From Pyrocephalus nanus (Eukaryota > Chordata > Aves > Passeriformes > Tyrannidae): DNA of 64,000 bases. The notes below the pieces were generated by a model that was given only the letters and a program-made list of their open reading frames with translations, was not told the DNA's origin and did not search any database. Within the stretch, counting starts at the first letter, position 1, and every line of letters begins with the position of its first letter. The position numbers and the translations under genes were made by a program. The DNA lies in NCBI GenBank assembly GCA_038380795.1, contig CM076259.1, forward strand, positions 74,272,200-74,336,199, in the 5' to 3' direction. Shown piece by piece: positions 37,701-51,100 of this stretch.

Positions 37701-39399
37701 TTTAATACACAGATGTCTGCCTTAGAGAAAATTCTCCACACATTTCAGAGAGGCTTTTGTGCATAAAATCTGTTTACCACATTTTCTAAGATGGGATGTA
37801 GTCATCACTTGTACCATGAAATAAACCAAAACATTTCCCATTAGTTTTTAGAACTAATTATTTATGAATTACAGAAACTGAAATAAATGTAACTAAAGAC
37901 TTCATGAATTCAGAAAAACCATGACACTTTTATTTAAAGGTTGTTCCAGAAAACAGACATACATACATATATATACAGAAGACAGCACCTCCTTGGACAC
38001 CAACATAATAATCCAGCTTTCATTTCACAGGAGACCTAAGTAAGTGGGGGTTTGTTTGGTTTGGGGGGGCTTAGTTTGGTTTGTTGTGGTTTAATTTTTT
38101 TTAAATAATATAAGGCAAAATTCCTTCAAAAAAAGAACTTATTACTACATAGAAGCTACTTTTTTCTGTTATGCATGCTATCATTTCACAGGATGCTGTA
38201 ATGTCATTGACATCTGAGAGTGATTGAATGAATGAAGATACCTGGAATTTGCCCAAATCTTGTTTTTCCAGAATTACCTATCACTTCTAATAATAGTGCC
38301 ATCCATTAACTTCTGCTTCGTTGCATCTTCATATCACAATTTACAATAGAGACAAGTTCCACAGAATCTGCATTTTGTGATTTTTCCTTGCTAAAGGTGT
38401 TACTGTTTTATATAGTTCCTGTTTATATATAATTAGTGCAACTACCTACATCCAAAAATCCATCAAGACTTTTGCCACATTTTCCAGTTTCTCTGCAGTA
38501 ATGCAGTCATGGCTAAGAAAAAAAAGGGAAGCTATTTTAGCAGTAATTCTTACATGAAAATTAAAAAAGCTACAAAATCAGAATATCACATGCCTCTACT
38601 ATTGCAAGCTAATACGTGACAGGCATTGTTTTTGAAAAAAAGAAACAGTAAGGGAACTACAGAATCAGAGGTTATAAATAGAACTGGACTTTATATCTCT
38701 TGATATACTTAAAATTTTATAAAACATAAAAAAATACATTTTTAAAATATACATGATCGAGTCCACTAATTTTTAGGAACTCCTTGTGGGAACAAGTTAA
38801 GCAGCAGCACCTGCATTCAGTTAATTAAGATCAAAAAGGAGTGCTTTGGCCTTGGCCTTGGCCGGTGTTTTTGGTAGAGTGCTGTATTCTTAAAGCAGGA
38901 CACCACTTAGCAGTCTGTGTGGTCTGACTGTTTTTCCAGTGGCTGAAAACAGTCAAACATGATGTGAGGGTGAATATGTGGGAACAAAGCACTGGTTTAG
39001 GAAGCTCCTGGGAATTTTGATTAACTAAAAGACAAACACCAGGTGCTGTTTAGGAGAGAATATGAATAAAAGGGGAACTCAGGAAAGATTGGTGGACAAG
39101 TCCTGAAACCGAACTCTGTGTGCAGCCTCATTTCTTTCAGAACCCATATTTGTCATGCTCCATAATTTAGTATTGTAATAGATATTGACTTCCATGAATG
39201 TCAAGCAAGTCCATGTTCAATATTTTTTCAATAAAGACAATTTGTCTTTAATTGTCAGTATTTAAAAAATTTGATTGATGTAAGGCTCACTGTGATCTAA
39301 ATATTACTTTTTTTTAAATTGAAAACATTATTGAAACCTTTATGGGATCATGATGTGATTCCTGGGGTTTCACGATGTGATTTTTTTGTGTCCTATGCA
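34741..39399. other. AT-rich intronic-type DNA
   Basis: It contains an A/C low-complexity island at 37417-37500, another at 37554-37580 and a T/G island at 38045-38100. Acceptor-like sites without convincing partners occur at 37650 and 38192. No gene is supported. Confidence 0.5.
37417..37500. repeat. A-run grading into A/C-rich island
   Basis: An A-run followed by AAACAAACAAAACAAAAACC-like sequence. The 115-codon frame reading through it (37327) is compositional. Confidence 0.8.
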
Positions 39400-39467
39400 G
39401 AGCCAGAAGTTGGACTCAATGATTCTGATGCTTTCCTTCCAGCTCAGCATATTCTATGATTCTATGA
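39400..39467 (+). mobile_element. CR1 LINE 3'-end fragment
   Basis: AGAAGTTGGACTCAATGATT, then CTTTCCTTCCAGCTCAGCATATTCTATGATTCTATGA (quoted in part) is the CR1 3' terminus with its octamer-like repeats. Only about 70 bp remains. Confidence 0.85.
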
Positions 39468-39479
39468 AGCAGTAAGAAA

Positions 39480-39960
39480 CATGAGGTACAATGTGCCCAT
39501 GCAGTGACCAGCTCAATCACCAAGAGCAGAGGATCACGAATGATGCCGTGGCTCTGGTGGATGCCAGGGACCCTAAGGGTCATCTGGCAGCAACAGGCGA
39601 TGACACCAATGGCACATGAAGGTAAGAGTTATCCCAGCCATTTGCTCCACTGTGATCTGACTGAGGCCTGACTCACATGGATAATGTCTGAAGCATCCTG
39701 CCCGCAACTGCTGACATCAGTCTAAGGCCAAGGTATGAGGGGAAAGCATCTAGACAGGCTGCCTATGCCAACAATGTCAGCCAACGGTAAGAGTGCTGGG
39801 AGCCAGGTGTCATTTTCTCCCCTTAATTCTCTCAAATCATCACTTGACATGAAGTTATAGGCTGGGTGAGGTTGGTGTTCTGAAGCCTGGAGGGTACAAG
39901 ATACAGAGAAGTCAAAAGCTGGCCCATCACAAGGCAAGTCTCATTAAGGAGAGACAATCC
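39480..39960. other. GC-richer island with two donor-like sites
   Basis: About 480 bp of higher GC sits directly after a CR1 end. Two + strand donor-like sites occur: GAAG|gtaaga near 39621 and AACG|gtaaga near 39785. Before the first, two frames are open for about 110 nt from an AG at 39503. No protein family or repeat terminus is recognised. It may be a decayed transposon or an unannotated transcript. Confidence 0.35.
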
Positions 39961-42835
39961 GGCTCACTTTGGTGTATTTTGTATCGATTCATATGATTGT
40001 ACATCCCTCTGATGAATGGGAGAAAAATGCATTCAGTGTAAGTTATAGACATTTATGATATTTAACTCTGACCTTCATGAAAAAAACAGGCAAGTAGTAA
40101 TTTTAAGTCTAAAATTTCAAATTTGGTAAACTGATTTCCTATTTTTATTATGAAAAAAAAGTAAAAAGTCTATGCACAGGAAAGAAATAAATAGATGATA
40201 AGAATATCTTTAATTGATTTATTATTAATTTGTTAGGGTTTTATGAAATTAGAAGTCACAGTTTCAAAGTATTTCTCTGTAGGATCTTACATCAAATTGT
40301 CAGAAGGTTTAAGCAGCTTTTTAGCTTCTACTTTAACTTAGAACCACCTAACTTTTTTATCAGGCAGAAAAAATCAACTTTGAATATGAATAGTTTGTGA
40401 GTTACTGCCAAAAATACCAATTAGTAATCAAAATTGCTTTTCTGTCTGCTGGTATCATCTTAGTTACGCACATGCTACTTATATCTACTTTTCTTCAGAA
40501 CTTTTAGGGAAAAAAAAAAAGAAAAGAAAAAAGGTCTGTTTCTGCTTTCTATGCTGCATTCTTTAAAGAATTCTTCAATGCATTTCTTTTTGCCTTACAG
40601 TCTGATCAGCTGCTAGATGCCTTAATTACTTTTCCTGATGTGATTACCCTTATTATTTCTGCTTCTTCGTCACCTGGGAAATTTATGTCTATTTCTTCAA
40701 GCTATCCTCTGTCACCCTTTTTAAACACTGAAGGAAATTCAGTTTTTTAAGTGATATCTGCCTCTTCTGATGATAAATGATCTTTGCCATCCTTCACAGA
40801 GTGTGATGCTTCTTTTGCTGACCCTTTGTTCCTCATATACTTGAATTTTTTTTCTTAATCATAGCCTGTTCTGTGACCTTCCTTCTACCTCCCCAACTCT
40901 GGTTTTCTTATCTTCTTTTACCTTCAACCCATTCAGTGCTCTTTTCTCTTCATTTTTGTATTTTCTGTTTTATACCACCAACATAGGTATTTTTTGTTCT
41001 TAATTATGTTTGCTTATATTAATACTTCATTATTAGCATGGTTTCAGGTTTCTTGATTGTTATTTTGTTTGGACTGCTTTTAATTTTAGATAATTGCAAT
41101 TATGTGGTTTATATTCAAATTCCAAAACTTCCTTTTTCCTCATGATTTTAAACTATTCTCTTTCTCTGCTTATTTTGAAGACTGGACACTCAGATTTAAG
41201 AGATGATATTCTTCCACTTCCAATTGGAATCATTATTTTAGCAAAGGAGTAGCTTCATAGTTTAGGTGCAATTGAGTTTCCTTCTTTTAAATTCTGAGAT
41301 TATATCTTTATAGAGAAAAAAAGAGATTTAATGAATTTTATTAGTTTTCTTAAGATAGACATGAACAGCATAGTCACTGATATACAATGTCTCTGCATGC
41401 TGCTAATGTTTTCCACTAACGACAAAACCAGTACAGGCACAATCTCAAAAGGCCTTAAAAAAAACACAATCTCAGAAATATTAATTCAGCTCCTTTTGTA
41501 AAGTAAAACTCTTTAATTTCAGGTAGATTATAAACTGAAATTCTTCACTGAGAACAGAACTTAGCATGAAAATTTCTGACACTTTGTCAGAATGTGTGCA
41601 TATTTAGGAGACCTAACTTTCCGGTCTCCTTTGTTTTGGTGTTGTATGACTACCTCAAAGTATGATTTCTATGTCATGAAGAGTAAAGTAAAAAAAAAAA
41701 AATAAACAAAAGAGGTAATTAGTCTTCAGTAGAATTAAAATGCCACCCCTTGAAATCTGGTTACATAAGGATCGATATCTCTTTTAAAATTAACCAAGGA
41801 AGCTAGAAAAACTACTGGGTTTGTGCACTTATTAGACATTAAATAATGAATGAGCCTGAAGAAAGCATAGCACTAAAAGAATTAAAGAATGTTAACTCTA
41901 CAGTTTGGATAGATTGAGTTTCCATTCTGCTTAAAGAAAAATAGACATAACAAAAAATTTTTTAAATGCCTGAAATTAAAAAACCTGACATATCTTCTTA
42001 TCACTGTTATCTCAGGGTGGGGAGAGGGAGTCCCCCTTTTACAAAGGAACAGGAGATAAATATATGTAATAAATTAGAGAATAGATAATATTATATATTA
42101 TAGATAATATTTTTAATCGAAACTAAAATAAATCAACAAATTAGGATCAAAATATTCAGTTATTTCATTCACTTTGTAAATAAAATAAACCAAATAGGAT
42201 GGTTCTGATGAGATTATAATTTCATGTAATTTAAAATTAATATAAATATAAATAAATATAAATATTATATAAATATATTTTATAAATTAATATGGTAACT
42301 TTCTTTAAGTTTCCCACAGTGCAGAACTTTTTAAAAGTGATTTGATAATATAAAAAATGTCATTAAGTAAGAGATTTGTGATTTGAGAAAGTGTAAGAGT
42401 GACTTTAGGGAATTGTCCTTTTTTAATGTACCTTAAAATTGTTTGTGTTTATAGAGGAAAAATATAGACAAGATGAAAACACCTATTTTCCCTAATCCAT
42501 AGTTATAAGCAGAGTTTTGTTTACATTTGTACAACGGACAGTTGACCAGGCTTGTGCCATAGGTATTCTTGCTTTGGTCTCTTGAGATTAGAAAGCCTGT
42601 CAGAAGGAAAAACATGTAAATGCAAGTATGTTTCCATAGATTCCACAGGCTTGTAGTCTGAGATTTCACTTTAAAAAAAAGCAATTTTGTTTATGTTATG
42701 CAGCTTTATGCATAATACATAGAGTGAAAACTTAGACATAATAACAGAAAAAAAGAATCAGAAAATTTCCCCCTCTAAGCACAGCACCAATAAGGCTAGA
42801 AGCTATTAGGTTTCTCTTTCATTATGCTTTCTCAG
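39961..42835. other. AT-rich intronic-type DNA
   Basis: An A/G run lies at 40510-40532, a T/C-rich stretch at 40560-41000 and an almost pure AT stretch at 42230-42295. A 48-codon frame after a good acceptor at 40602 has no usable donor. Confidence 0.5.
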
Positions 42836-42914
42836 AAATTCTTGCATTTTTGGCTCTCAAGTAATTTTGGACCAAGAAAAAAAATGCTTTATAATTTTGG
42901 GAAAAGTACAAGAG
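42836..42914 (+). CDS. Candidate internal exon, end uncertain
   Basis: A strong acceptor (TTTCATTATGCTTTCTCAG) opens a frame that stays open for 73 codons, starting KFLHFWLSSNFGPRKK. The end is a choice between AAGAG|gtggat (42914) and AAAA|gtacaa (42905). Both leave phase 1, as required by the next block, and the entry phase 0 fits the 27420 block. Neither donor is ideal. The 15-kb intron before it and the 0.86-kb intron after it would be ordinary for such a gene. Unrecognised. Confidence 0.38.
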
Positions 42915-43773
42915 GTGGATTTAAATTAGGAAGACCTTCTGTAGCCAACCTAAATCAAAATACAGTTTGGCTTGATATTTTCACTCTAGAGATAGTGATG
43001 TACCTCCCCAGCTGCAGGCAGACAGGGCTATTAATGGACTGTGCTGAGAGATGAAAAACTGTGGTTAATAAAATATACTGATGCAGTTATTAAAAGTATT
43101 GAAAATAAAATCATACTGGATTTTTTTGCTGAATACAAATCAGAACAAAACTAGAAAAATAATATTATTTCACTATAATATAAAAGACTTCCTCTGGTAC
43201 CTTCACTTAATACATAAATATTTACTTTTTCAGTCATATTGGCTCCTGACAGTTTTCAATGTCACATATAAGTAACAGCTGTGCCTGCTTACAGCTAAGG
43301 AACTAACAATATCTAAGGTGTCGATATATGGCTGGGACAGAAATGACTACTATACCCTGAAATCATACTGAATGTTCAGGCGTACTTCTCTTTCAGGAGC
43401 TTCCTTTTGTTTGGCTGAAGTTACCCAATCATAGACAGATGGTTGGTCCGAGTCCAGTCCCCAGAGGTTGTTGTTTACTACAACTCATTACAGAGAGAGT
43501 TTCAGTGCTGAGTTCAGCATAGACCCTTACAGAGCCTTACAGCTCAGATGTGATGATTCTGAATGCCTACCTCCTTGCTTTTTTAGGGAACACAATCTTT
43601 TATGTGTTCAGTGGGAAAATGTTTCTTTGCCACTGAGTCCCCAATTGCGTTATCACAGCACATCCAACATGATTAAATTGATGTTTTTAATTTCTGATTT
43701 TTTCTCCGAAATAGAGTGAAAAGTCAGTAATGCAACACTTTCATCATAAATATAAATACTCTCATCATTTCAG
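42915..43773. other. Short intron-like interval
   Basis: AT-rich, no repeat seen. The open frames at 43081 and 43468 lack splice partners. Confidence 0.4.
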
Positions 43774-43877
43774 TGTTGCTCATGGTATCTTGGTCAAAGA
43801 TACTTCATGCTCACCATGAACTGGATGCACGACTGTGTGATAACATTGTGTCCCTCAAAACAATGGGACTGAGCAAG
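43774..43877 (+). CDS. Candidate internal exon, unrecognised gene
   Basis: The acceptor CTCTCATCATTTCAG and the donor GCAAG|gtaaga are both good and enclose 104 nt. One long frame, entered after two completing bases, gives 34 residues beginning LLMVSWSKILHAHHELDARL and ending TMGLSK. The segment reads like an amphipathic helix pair. It leaves phase 0, exactly what the 54094 block needs. The frame's codon variety and CpG content are unlike the surrounding intronic DNA. I know no family with this sequence. Among the three best supported blocks. Confidence 0.6.
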
Positions 43878-44446
43878 GTAAGAGATGAAAACTTTTATTT
43901 CATATGTCCTCCCTCTTAGCCAGGGACTTTAATAGATTTCACAGTTAAATCTTACTCCCACATAAGAAAATGAAAATAGTTTTTCTGATGTAATAAGGAG
44001 TTGGTCTGTATTGAAATGTGTGTTCTTATAGCAAATACATGATCAGCTAAAATCAGATTAAATGAAATATCAGTATTCTTCAAACATTTCCTGCATTTCA
44101 CTGATTCCAACCATTTTAGGAAGATTTATTCTAATGTTCTCTTTTCCATATACATAATTGCAATTTTATTCTGTATGCATAATCTGCTTTTTAACCCATT
44201 GCAACACATAAGTTTTGATCCAAAGTCCATGGAAACCATGGGAAGTTTTCCCAGGGAAAACTTCAAATGTAGTTCTCTTAAGCTAATTCTTCACGAAATG
44301 GCTATGATTCCCAAGAGGTGAAGATATCAGGTAAAGCAGGTTTTACATTTAGATCTTTTTCATATTTGCAATGCTGCATTTTCTACTTCCACAAAACATC
44401 CTGTCTTCCTTTGAGTACACGTTAAAATGAACAAGTAGTCAATTTC
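43878..44446. other. Intronic-type DNA before a CR1 element
   Basis: AT-rich. The right edge grades into the CR1 copy. Nothing else is seen. Confidence 0.5.
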
Positions 44447-45401
44447 CTGTAGGGACAAGTACTTTTTAACATCTCTGTCTGCAACGTGGGCAATGGGATT
44501 CAATGCACCCTCAGCAAGTTTGCCGACACCAAGCTGTGTGATACAACAAACACGCTGGAGAGAAAAGATATTATCTAGAGGGACCTGAATAGGTTTGAGA
44601 GTTGAACCCATGTGAATCCCATGAAATTCAACAAGGCCAAATGCAAGGTCCTTAACCTGGGTCAGGACAATCACAAAAACTAGTACAGTCTGGAAGGAGA
44701 ATGGACTGAAAGCAGCCCTGGGGAGAAGGACTTGGCAGTGTTTGTAAATGAAAAACTTGACATGAGACATCAATGTGTACTTGCAGCCCATAAAGACAAT
44801 CATCTCCTGGGCAGCATCAAAGGAAGTGTGGCCAGAAGGAAAAGGGGAGTGGTTCTCCTCCTCTGCTTCCCTCTTGTGAAATACTACCTGGAATACTGCC
44901 TCCTGCTCTGAGGGCCACAACATAAGAAAGATATAGACCTGTTGGACCAAGTCCAGAGGAGGGCCATGAAGAGGATCAGAGGGGAGGGACACCTTTCCTA
45001 TGCAGACAGGCTGAGAGAGTCGGGGTTGTTCAGACTGGAAGAGAGATGGCTCTGCTAAGACCTTCTAGCAGCCTTCCAGTAACTAAAGGAGGCTTGTGAG
45101 AGAGCAGGAGAGGGACTTTTCACAAGGTCATGACCTTGTGATAGGGTAAGGAAATGTCTTTAAACTGAAAAAGAGTAGGTTTAGATCAGATATTAGGAAG
45201 AAAATCTTCACAATGACAGTGGTGAGGTACTGGTTGCCCATAGAAGTTATAAATACATCATGTCTTGAAGTGCTCAAGGCCAGGCTGGATGTGGGTTTGA
45301 GGAACCTAGTCTAGTGAAAGGGGTTCTTTCCAGTGTCAGGGACATTGGAATAGATGATACTTTCGGTCCTTTCAAACCCAAACTATTCTATAATTCCATG
45401 A
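44447..45401 (+). mobile_element. CR1 LINE, 3' part of ORF2 plus 3' UTR, decayed
   Basis: About 950 bp follows the CR1 3' third in order: a reverse-transcriptase end region (AATGGGATTCAATGCACC, TTTGCCGACACCAAGCTG), then GTCCAGAGGAGGGCCATGAA, GACAGGCTGAGAGAGTCGGG, a CAAGGCCAGGCTGGATG segment, and the terminus TTCTATAATTCCATGA. The copy is 5'-truncated, as usual for CR1, and has many stops. The 210-codon open frame on the opposite strand (44360-44992) is the antisense of this element. Such frames are a common source of false proteins in bird annotations. Confidence 0.93.
45121..45140. promoter_or_regulatory. Perfect 20-bp palindrome with nuclear-receptor inverted repeat
   Basis: CACAAGGTCATGACCTTGTG is its own reverse complement. 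Its centre, AGGTCATGACCT, is two AGGTCA half-sites inverted with no spacer, the layout of the palindromic thyroid-hormone response element. It lies in the CR1 copy, where the family normally reads roughly CACAAGGGCATGTAGTG, so mutation seems to have made it. Binding is not shown. Confidence 0.6.
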
Positions 45402-46014
45402 GCAATTCAATAACCCTGTTGCACATGGGAAAGTCCTTGACTTTAATTTTGTAGAAAAGTTTAACAGCAAATAATTGCCAGTTGATTATGCAAGACAAAC
45501 TTCAAGGAGGAAAAAATAGGCAGTTATCAAGACTGGAAAATTAATCTAACTAATTTTCTGATAACTGAAAATTACTATGCTCAATTCAGAAACTATAAAT
45601 CCACAATACTTTATTCATATAATTATATTGAAAAGTTTTCCTGTTTAGAATTAGGATTGCAAGCTGTTTTTTTCCTGAGCTACATTTAATAGCTTGATCC
45701 TGAAAGTGTAGAATTCAGTAGTTCCACTGAATGAGAATGCAAATATAAGTTACATGCCCGAATTGGCTCATAACATCTCCATTTTCAGGGTAGAGTGTGT
45801 TTATTTAGATATGTGATATATACTAATGGGATACATGCTATTAAATCTCTGTGAATCCCCTTGAAAATTGAGGCATGGAAGAAAAGGTATTGGAAGCTCT
45901 TATTCATAATACCACCATAGTTATTATGATGAATAAATGGCTTAAGCTATTAGACCTTTTTTATGAATAAATGTAAAGCTATTTTGTTCCTTTGTTAGAC
46001 AAGGAAAATGGCTT

Positions 46015-46066
46015 GGGTTTTTGTGGGTTTTGTTGTTGTTGTTGTTGGTTGGTTGGTTTTGTTCCA
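46015..46066. repeat. (TTG)n / (GGTT)n tract
   Basis: GTTGTTGTTGTTGTTGG followed by GGTTGGTTGG units, next to GGGTTTTTGTGGGTTTTG. Confidence 0.85.
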
Positions 46067-48137
46067 ATTAATAAGTTATTAAGTTTAACAGGAATATGTC
46101 TTTGCATAGTGCAAACGATTTTGCACTAAAAATGTTTCTGGGATTCACACAGGGATCAGAACCTGGCATCTTGTTTAAGTTAGCCCAAAGATTTTCATTA
46201 TAAATTTAACAGCCTTGAAGAAAAAGACTAAGGCAATGGCAAACTGATAGCCTTATGATGATTTGAGAAAACATTCCTATGTCTAGATTTCTCCTTTTTA
46301 AAAATATTACTCTGTGACACCCGATAAATAAATAACTATTATTGAGGAATGGTGTGGGTCTTTGTGTCTTTTTTTATGTTTGGAGTGGACCTTTACAAGG
46401 ATTACTTAACAAATAGCTCAAATCAGCAAAGATTCTGTTTGACATTATTTTATCATATTGCATCAAGTTCCTTTTTCTGGTATCAAATTATTTACTCTGA
46501 AAAGTCTCAATAGTATCTATTAAATAGCAGCTGAAATATTTTTCTGGCATAAATATTACCTAGTTTTGAACACTGTTGGTGACTCAGAGGTTTTGGAAAT
46601 TGAGACACAGTAAGTCTGGTAAGCTGAAAATTCAGCAATATCATCTATCTGTGCTCTTTCTTTTACTACAGCTTGGTTGATGTTATCAATCAACTTTACC
46701 TACCACAACTCTTTGGCATTTTGTTACACCACCATTCACACAAAAGAAAATTTCATCTTCAAAGGCATAGAAAATATAAATGCTGCAGTCACATTTTCAA
46801 ATATATTGACCTCATTTCCACTTTTACTCCTTATTTTATTTTTATTATCTCCCTTTGGCTAACACAGTCCTATTGCTGATGCTACAGAAATCTCCTCTGT
46901 AACTTTCACTGTCTCAAGCAGATTACATTTATTTCTCATTCATTTATATTTTTCTATGCCCTTTTCATTTGAAATACCCTATATATTTTTATCTTTTGCT
47001 AGAATAACAGAGGTCAAATTAAACTTGCTCTAGAATTAATAAATTTTTTCCAATAGCAACACACTGGGGCTTGGTTAAGTCACTGAGGCAAAAGTAGCTC
47101 TATTAATTATTTAAAATTACCTTTACCCTTAGGTGTCTTTTCAAATCCAAACTAAAATTCCACAGTAGTAAGTCTTAATGAAGATGCACAGTAAAATAAT
47201 GCTTTTCCATACCCTTCTCCCTTGTGTTTAAAAGTTCAGCTCTGTAACAAAATTGCTTTAGCTGAGTTCTTGTCTTGACTCTACTGTTTTAGTAAATGAC
47301 TAGACTTCAAGAATCTTTCTTGGAATATTAGAGAATACTGTTAAATATGGAATTTTAACTTGATCACCTGAATATTTAATACAAAATGCAGTCTCAAGAG
47401 TTTACTTCTTTTGTGAAGGAGTTCCAAGAGTTGCATAACTGAACAATTCTATTTAACTCTTACTAATTCTTCCTGGGGAAAAAAGAAACAGATCAGTCAA
47501 CAAAGGAAACAACAGCAACATGTGTTCCTGACTGTGTTATACTCATTTAATGAGAAAGAATCTGCCCTCATCACAACAGAAGTATATATCATATACACAT
47601 TTATATGTGAAAACATAGAACATTTGGTTTACCATTTTCTCCTTTATTTTCCTCTTTAACTCAATTACAAGTAAACTGAAAACTGGAGAAACGTAATCTA
47701 AATGTCTAACCATTGCAAAAGACTCACCACAGGCAACTGGTCCATTGGGTTACAGAGAGGTTTTTGTATTTGTAAAGCCAAAGAAAGCCAAAGTTGGGGG
47801 TTTTTTTAGAAAAGCAGCTACAAAGGAGAAGAATCTATTTTGGACAAGGTCCTGGAGATCAGGGCTATGATGTGTTGCATGCTTTTTATTTCCATAACAC
47901 TGTGAGATGTTATATCTCTAAAATCATGTACTTAAAGTGCCATAATTTCTTGGGGACATCATAAAATAGTTCTGTTGGGTTTATTTGAATGTGTTTCTGT
48001 AGTTCTGCTTTCAGAGTCATCACTGACTGAAAATATGCACTCATCTCAAAGACAGGTAGTTCTGTTGTTGACATTAAGTATAAATAAATTGTTACTTTAT
48101 CACATATCTGCATTACATTCCCAAGAATGCAGTCCCC

Positions 48138-48182
48138 CTAAAACAAACAAACAAACAAACAAATGAAAACCAAAAACCCCAC
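48138..48182. repeat. (AAAC)n tract
   Basis: Five AAAC units followed by CCAAAAACCCCACACC. Confidence 0.85.
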
Positions 48183-51100
48183 ACCTTTGGAGAACAAAAA
48201 ACTAAAAGAAAAACTTCCTATAATTTATGCTTTTATGATCAAACTTCTACTATCTGCACTATACCCATTCAGTGGCACAATTTTGATAGTCCAACTGAAA
48301 TAAAACTTCCTTCTCTGAAAAGAGCTAATCTGAATTTTTTTCTAAAATGTAAAGTTTTAAATGTTTTAAAATATCCAACTAAATAATTATTAAACAGGTT
48401 CTTTCACATAACCTGAATATTACTTAACACCCCCAAAATACCTAAAATATAATCTGTATTACTTTAACTTTCCAGCAAACTTATTTAGTATTCATTATCT
48501 TTACTGTTTTGCTTTTACAATCCTGAGCCACTTGATTCATCATACAATAAATTCTTGAAGCACAGAGAGGAAACAATGTGGGAAAGCACTTTATTTAACA
48601 CTGAATAAATTTTTTTTTTAAGTTTTATCTTGCTTGTTAAAGTAAGATGAGAAGTTTTCTATTAACTAGGTTGAGAAGCCTTAGGGGCCACTGAAAGCTT
48701 TTTAATTGCATATTTAATTAGAAATGTGTTAGAGAGCTGGTGTTCAGCTTTTCTGAAGCTCATGGCTCCTGACAAAATGTCTGCTTTTAAGCCATTTTGT
48801 TTCTTGAAATGTTTTCTAAAAAGTGGGTTAAACAGAAGAAGCTTTAATTTTGCCTATTTTCACTTCAAAGGGGTTTTACTGTTTTATCAATCCTTCTGTA
48901 AAACCAAGGTGAAATGACATCTTCAAAGGTAAGCATTTTCAGGTAAAATAAATCTTCTAAAATAAGAATCTTTGAAGATCCTAACAATGTGTTGCTCTAC
49001 CTAGCCCACCAGCAATGATGGAAGACAAATGAAGGAGAGAAGAGGGGATTATGGCTACCTGCTACAGGTCCAGAGTTTGAAAAAGCAAATCACCATCAAA
49101 TTTGCCCAGTAACCAGTGTTTGGAACTGAAGAGAAATAAATTCATAAATAATGTCTATTTATATGCTGGGTAGAGCTATGTTGACAGCACTGCCTGCAGT
49201 TGTCAGGATACACAGTATTTGCTCTGTACCTGGACAAAACATGACAAGCCCAATATGTCTTCTGCCCAGTGCTTGGTCACATTGCCTCTACTAAAAAAGT
49301 TTTCTGACAGAAGTTTGCTTGAAATTTAGGTTGCCTCCGACGTGCTAGCTTCCCCTGAGGTAATTTAATGGATAAAGGAGGGCAGCCCCAACAAAAGCTG
49401 ACAGCACTTCAACCCTCAGCAATACAGGTATGAATACACATTAGTTATGGCTGGATAAAAATGCTTCTGAAACACAAGCTAAACCAGTAAAGTAAGCTGC
49501 TGACTTTTTAATGGAACACAGCATTTGAATAAGCATAGTCTTTTAGAGGAAGAATGGAAACCTTTTTTGTTGTTTTACACGAGAAGCCCTGTTTTCCAAA
49601 TAGTGTGCATTAAATAAAAAGAAATACATGGAAATTAGTTGATTAAAAGTGTGATCATGTACGATGAAAAATGTGCTGAAAGACAACTAAATAATTAAGT
49701 AATATGTTATATTAGACACCAAAGTTAAATGGAGAGAATGTGCAAATGACTTTTGATACACAAAAAAGAGAAATTCTCCAAACTTTACATGATATATAAG
49801 TGGTCACAAAGCTTTATAAGAGGATGAAAATGCTACTGGATTGCTGTCCTTATATCACCTTCACTCAATAGCACAGCCAGAGACTTGAGATTCCCTAGAG
49901 TATTATACTCAGATAACTTAATCTATGCTTTTCATGGTTAGTAAAACATAGCAAGTAGCACCTAGACATTGTACTAACACCAGAATTAGATATTTTCTAT
50001 TTCCTGAGGGAATCATATCCATTCTTCATGAGAGTCCATGTATTTGATGATAGAACATGGCAAATGTATTTGAAGAGCAGGAAATAAAGTTTGTTAGAAA
50101 AACTTTGTTTGAGGAAAAAAGTTTGAATATCACTGAAGACTAGCTCTTATGAGGCACTCTTATTCAAATTCTATCATCCATGATGAAATATCAAGCTTAT
50201 TCAAAAATCCACCTGTTTAGAATTATTTCAGCTTTATCTTTGAATGCTCAAAGACTGATCTTTGATAGTAATAATATTCCCAATTGTCTCCTGCTCTGCT
50301 ACTTGGCACATTTTTTTTAATGTAATAGTTTATTTATTAATTTATTTGTTTATAAATGGGGAAGTTCTTTAATATATGTTTACATACTCCAGTAGTAGAG
50401 AATAAGTAAATGCTTCAGACATGTCTATGGAAGAGATAGCTAATTCTGGTGGGCAAATACATTCCCACAATATCCAGAAGTGATAACACTATTAATATTA
50501 GGTATTAAAAAAAATACACACAGTATTCACATTTTTAATCATGACCTATGCAAATTGAAGATTTTTACAGTGTTTTGAAATTAGAGTAGAGTGACTGTTC
50601 ACACCTTTTCTTATGAAACAGGAGTTGGATACATTGATTAATTGTTCCTCTTCTTAAGACTAACACAAGCAGAGTTCCATCTTGTCACTTGCTACACAAA
50701 CCCATAAAACGCAGGTGTGAGGTGAAATGGGTGTCATTATTATAAGTACTCCAGTGATGTGCAATTCTAAGTTTCCACAACAAAACCAAATAGAGCTGAT
50801 TCTTCAGTAACTCTGTCTTTATCATAGACAGAGTGAGTCCTGAGGGAAAGATGGCTTGTTTAGCCTAAATCCCCTTAAAGACATATGATGTGGCCTGCCA
50901 AGAAAAATTCTTTGAAGTAGTGGCTGGTGGCCATGACTGCACCTTCTGTTGAAAGTGCCTGCCAGAGTTCCAAGGTTATGGACAGTCTTAAGTTCTTACT
51001 AGATTATTGTTGAGGTTGGATGCACAGGCAGCCACAACAGCTGAGAAAAACATGAACTCCAAGTGGTCAAGAGTGACTTGGTTTTTGCCATAATATCTTT

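Noticed and set aside
40602..40750. 48 open codons after a good acceptor (SDQLLDALITFPDVIT at the start)
   Set aside because: No adequate donor, stop codon soon after, and a pyrimidine-rich region that makes acceptors by chance. It could be an isoform end, but support is too thin.
44360..44992. 210-codon open frame on the minus strand, the longest in the window
   Set aside because: It is the antisense of the CR1 3' part, and no paired splice sites or known protein content are present.
46673..46879. Two overlapping frames after a strong acceptor
   Set aside because: No donor in frame, and the entry phase conflicts with the neighbouring exons.
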